The notes beneath the pieces were generated by a model, which did not search any database, had not been told where the DNA came from, and was given only the letters and a program-made list of their open reading frames with translations. Positions 60,170 to 64,000 of a stretch of 64,000 nucleotides of DNA are shown piece by piece. The stretch spans positions 36,075,288 to 36,139,287 of the forward strand of contig OV884015.1 in the NCBI GenBank assembly GCA_930367205.1. Direction: 5' to 3'. Made by a program: the position numbers and the translations under genes. The DNA is from Acanthosoma haemorrhoidale (Eukaryota; Arthropoda; Insecta; Hemiptera; Acanthosomatidae). The number at the start of each line of letters is the position of its first letter. The stretch's first letter is position 1.

Positions 60170-63100
60170 TAAATTACTTGATTATAAAAATTTCTTGAAA
60201 TAATTTTGAGCAAGGTATCAAATTCTTTTCTTATTAACAATATGTAACTTGTCTTTTTCATCTATAATAAAAAAAATCCAGTGTCATTATTATCTTGTTC
60301 GCAGGTTCAACTCAATCATGATATTTTGTATGGTACTTTTTTTTGACGGTCCAATTGATATTGTGGATCGCCAGAGTAGTTGAAATAAAACTTTTTGAAG
60401 TTTTAAAGTCGGATTTATACTTTTGCCTTTTATGATCAGTAAACGCATTTTTCGAGTTATTTATTGAATTTAGTAATTGGTATTTGACTCTATTCTGCTT
60501 AGTAACTAAAGAAGCAATGTATTATCCCATTGGTGTATTGTGATTCTGAACATATAAAAACATGTATAGTGGACGACATTCCGAAAGGTCGGTAATGCTA
60601 GAAGAAAAATGAACAACTTATTAAGAAGGATCTTTAAAATAACTAATACTCAATACGTCTCAACTCAAACGCGCCAGTCTTCTTTCTACAATTAGTTGAT
60701 TAAGTACCGTTGATAAATTTTCTTCTATTTACTGAGTTTTTTTTTCCTCCGCATTTAAAGTGTACTCTGTGCACTCTTATCATATACTTTTTTTACTGGT
60801 ACGGGAAATTTACGAATGGAAAAATAAATGAATAATAAATATTACTAATAATGTACTTAAACATGCATTCATGTAATGTTATACCGATCTGTTCAACAAT
60901 AAAATAAGGTAAAGTATTCAACATACATCTTGCTTTTTTATTTTTATTTTCACAATAAAAGAGTTTCTTGCAGAATCTAAACCGCCATTCTGTAGATGTT
61001 TTGCAATCCTCAGTTAATCACAAACTCCACTTTGTTGAGCTATATGCTTCATATGTTTTCACTATGTGCGAACCCTTAAAAACTGAAGGAAACTGTAAAT
61101 CTGCCAGAGATAATCTATTTTCGAAACACAGATTTTGGCCGCCGTTGAAAGCAAAGAACCATAAAACTGTTTTATGGCTCACACGAGGAAAAAATTGATC
61201 GCGAAGGAAGGCATTTGGCTTCCTCTAGGATTATAAATTTAATGGAATTCACGTTTCTTTTAGTGGACGGATGTAAACATGAGGGATTTTTAATAGCATT
61301 TTTCGAAATATATGATAAGTGCTGACGTCCAATATTTAAAAGCGCTTGCTTACCTCCAATTTTGATTGTATCCAACTACTTAATCGTTTAGCGCTGTCTT
61401 TTTTTCATCAACACATAGCAGATTAACATATGAAAAATATTTAAACAAAGCAATTAGCCCCACTTACGAATTATTAGATTAATTATTAACGAATGCGTCG
61501 TTAAAATCTGAAAAGTACTCGAACCAAAAACAAACATACAAAGGTTAAATGTAACATTGCGTAGACAAAGGATAGCCGCATCTCATGACCTTCGGACTAA
61601 CACAATATAGCACAATGGAGTATGCAAACACAATTATCGTGGATGGATATGTCTCCAACGTGACGTAATTCTACGGGCTTTGTACCTGAGTACGCTCGAG
61701 TTAATATTCGATAAGCATCCTCAAGAGGGAAGAAAACTAGGTGAAAAGTAAATTTTAAGTTGGTGAAAAGTCAACAACATTCAGCATGGAGATTAAAATT
61801 CGAACGAAGAAGGCGAAAATGGTGTCAATTGAAAGTTGATACGAACCCGAAAATTTCAATATGCTATTAAGACTACAGTCTTTCATCTTCTCAATAAGTA
61901 TTTTTTTAAGAAAATAAAATGAAATAAGCCTCTTCCAATTATTTTTTCATTTCAAGCAAGCGCTTTCAATACCCCGTGTCTGTTTTACGTCCAGTTCCGC
62001 CGTGCTTGGTAGATAGCTTTGCAGCACCTGCTTCTTCTTTTTAACAAAATTTGCAGATTGAGAAGATTAAAGAGAGACATTTACCGCGAGACGCTTTAAA
62101 ATGCGTCAAAGTGCAAGGAAGATATAGAACTTGCGTCATAGTTTACCTTCAAAAGGCAATATACAGTCGGTTTCTAACTGTTGAAGCCAAGAGATCAATA
62201 ACAAAATCTCTTGTATTGATGTTTCATTAACACCTTTATTAATTACTATTAAAACTATAAGGCGTACAATGCATTATCTTTGAGTAAATTATAATGCTTT
62301 TAATAAAATAATGATGATTGTGATGACGAAATATCTATGCTATAAAGTTTTATTGAATACTTTCTGACACAATTAATGCCTTGTTTGATTCAGTCACTGC
62401 TGCAGCTGATAAACGTATCTTCCGTTTTGATTAAGGACATTTGGTACTTGAAGAGAAATAATGTCAATCTGTTCCAATCATAACAAAAATGAACAGTTTT
62501 TAGTGAGAAATTCCGTAGATTAAGTTTTTAATCAATTCCTGATGAGTAGACTGCGGCAAATTTGTGTAATTATAAGGCCAAACGCACTTGCATGGAAAAT
62601 TAAAGCTTTCATAAATAAAAATTGATAACGGATACTAAATAACAAAGTACTTGATATCTACTTTCATTAATTGATCACACAAATATTTATATTTTTTTTT
62701 TCTCTCGGCAAATTGAAAATCGTCGAAAAAGCAACTGCAATGTTCATATATTGTAACTGAAATAGGATTATCTAGATCAGGTTAATGGTGTAACACATAG
62801 CAATATATTAGTGGGCGAGTTTGCCTTCAAATGATGAATTATTGATGTGACAGCGTGCTTGACAACTTAAGTACAGAGATCCGTGTTCGATTTCCGATCT
62901 TACCTAGGCGGATGGTTATAGTTAGCTATAGGGTCCACTCAGCCTCTTGAGGGCAAATGAGTGCCTACTTGAATAAAAAAGTAGCGAATATGTTACTTAA
63001 GCGAAATTTTACAACTACGTTGGCAATCTCACGAGGGTTGCTACATCACAGACAAAGTATATATCATTATATACTGTAATAGTTAATTGATGCATAGCAT

Positions 63101-64000
63101 CCAAGATTACCTATTTTGGAGCATGTTACCGGTCTTATTGGTATTTTCATCTGAATTTCTTTTGAATATTGAAATGTTCACCCAAGTTTTAACTTACAAC
63201 TTTTATTTATTAGTTTTTGTACTATATTATTTTTTATGCGTCACTTTTTGACTTGAAGCCTTATTCCCACAGCGGATGGTTAGACAAATATCAAGTGGTC
63301 CCTTTCTCACCAACACATTACCATACGTCATTGATCAATGTTCTAAATCATTGAAGTATATGAATCGGAAAGTAACGAGGAAGTAGGATCAGCCGAAGTG
63401 GCTTATGAACTGTTGAGAGGTTTTCGAAAAGAAAGATGGCGAATGCGTAGCCATCAGATCTTATTTCTTATTTTTAATTTTTTTCTAAGAGCACTCCATA
63501 CTAACATTATTTTGTATACGTTTCCAAGCGTCACACGCCTGGTTCCTATCTTTATCTACTTAATGTTATGGATTCCATATAATAATTCCTTTTCCTAGGT
63601 TCTACCTCCTATAATTCCAAACACTCTATTATGAACTAGTTGATAATTACTTCTACAAACTTATAAAGTTTGTAATGGCTAGCAAACTAAAAAGTATTGG
63701 CTTGTAATCTGCCGGATGCAAAAGCCTTTGATGTCGGATGATACCGACATTTCACGGAAAGGACGAATCACTTGAAGCCATGACGAGTCTTTACGTTTAC
63801 TTGGCGCGAAGTAAAGTAAACTTTAGACAAGGTTCGCCAAGCCACGAGTTGTAGGAACAAGGGCATCTATCTCCCTTTTAACATTTCACAAGTCACATTT
63901 GATCTTCATTTGTTTGTAAAGTTTGTAATTTTCAATTCTCACAATAATTATTTTCCACTCCTCGCTAGACTTTAAGGGCAGAACTTCTCGCATATGAAAT
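60170..64000. other. no gene seen
   Basis: A+T-rich with no supported exon. A 76-codon open stretch at 60968-61198 follows a CTTGCAG acceptor-like string but has no recognised motif. A SINE candidate at 62820-62985 is listed separately. Confidence 0.35.
62820..62985 (+). repeat. possible tRNA-derived SINE
   Basis: TGACAGCGTGCTTGACAAC (A-box region) is followed by AGAGATCCGTGTTCGATTTCC (B box close to GGTTCGATTCC) about 25 bases later, then a G+C-richer body with AGCCTCTTGAGGG and a short A-rich end. This is the layout of insect tRNA-derived SINEs. No second full copy of this family is seen in the window. Confidence 0.45.

Overview
The window is nuclear DNA from an animal with intron-rich genes, most probably an insect. 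It is strongly A+T-rich, its genes are split by GT-AG introns, and it is full of decayed transposable elements typical of insect genomes (Jockey-type LINEs, mariner, hAT, MULE-like and LTR elements). The dynactin p25 protein reads like an arthropod version. Species cannot be named from sequence reading alone.

Three host genes are supported. (1) On the minus strand at 32540-32730 is the first coding exon of a classical protein kinase C, with the pseudosubstrate and the start of the C1A domain. I found no further exon of it down to base 1, so most of 1-32539 is probably its first intron or lies beyond the gene. (2) On the plus strand at 37550-42973 is a complete four-exon gene for dynactin subunit 5 (p25, 186 residues), with all splice sites, both ends and a poly(A) signal. 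(3) On the minus strand at 57339-54733 is a complete-looking four-exon gene for a 221-residue protein with two membrane segments and two PPxY motifs in its tail. I do not recognise its family by name.

Layout: 1-1430 LTR-retrotransposon gag/protease remnant; 2430-5133 two hAT transposase remnants; 9640-9922 gutted mariner; 10636-11562 a repeated block; 13495-13915 LINE RNase H tail; 18418-29305 four copies of one Jockey-like LINE 3' end in both orientations; 32540-32730 PKC exon; 34241-34800 LINE reverse transcriptase pieces in opposite orientations with a minisatellite grown from a catalytic motif; 36130-37085 two LINE ends joined; 37550-43318 DCTN5; 43950-44350 LINE tail; 48170-49560 ZSWIM/MULE-like remnant; 49820-50545 two LINE C-terminal remnants; 50782-51469 a non-autonomous mariner with both terminal inverted repeats; 52253-52868 possible piggyBac-like remnant; 53250-53450 foldback element; 54733-57339 the PPxY membrane protein; 57368-64000 mostly unassigned, with one coding-like patch and one SINE candidate.

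The three host genes act in unrelated processes (lipid/calcium signalling, dynein cargo linkage, and probably Nedd4-type ubiquitin ligase recruitment), and nothing suggests they form a system. No exon, RNA gene or clustered system of a clearly new kind could be demonstrated. The best leads are the PPxY membrane protein, the domesticated-looking ZSWIM/MULE remnant and the rearranged transposon structures.
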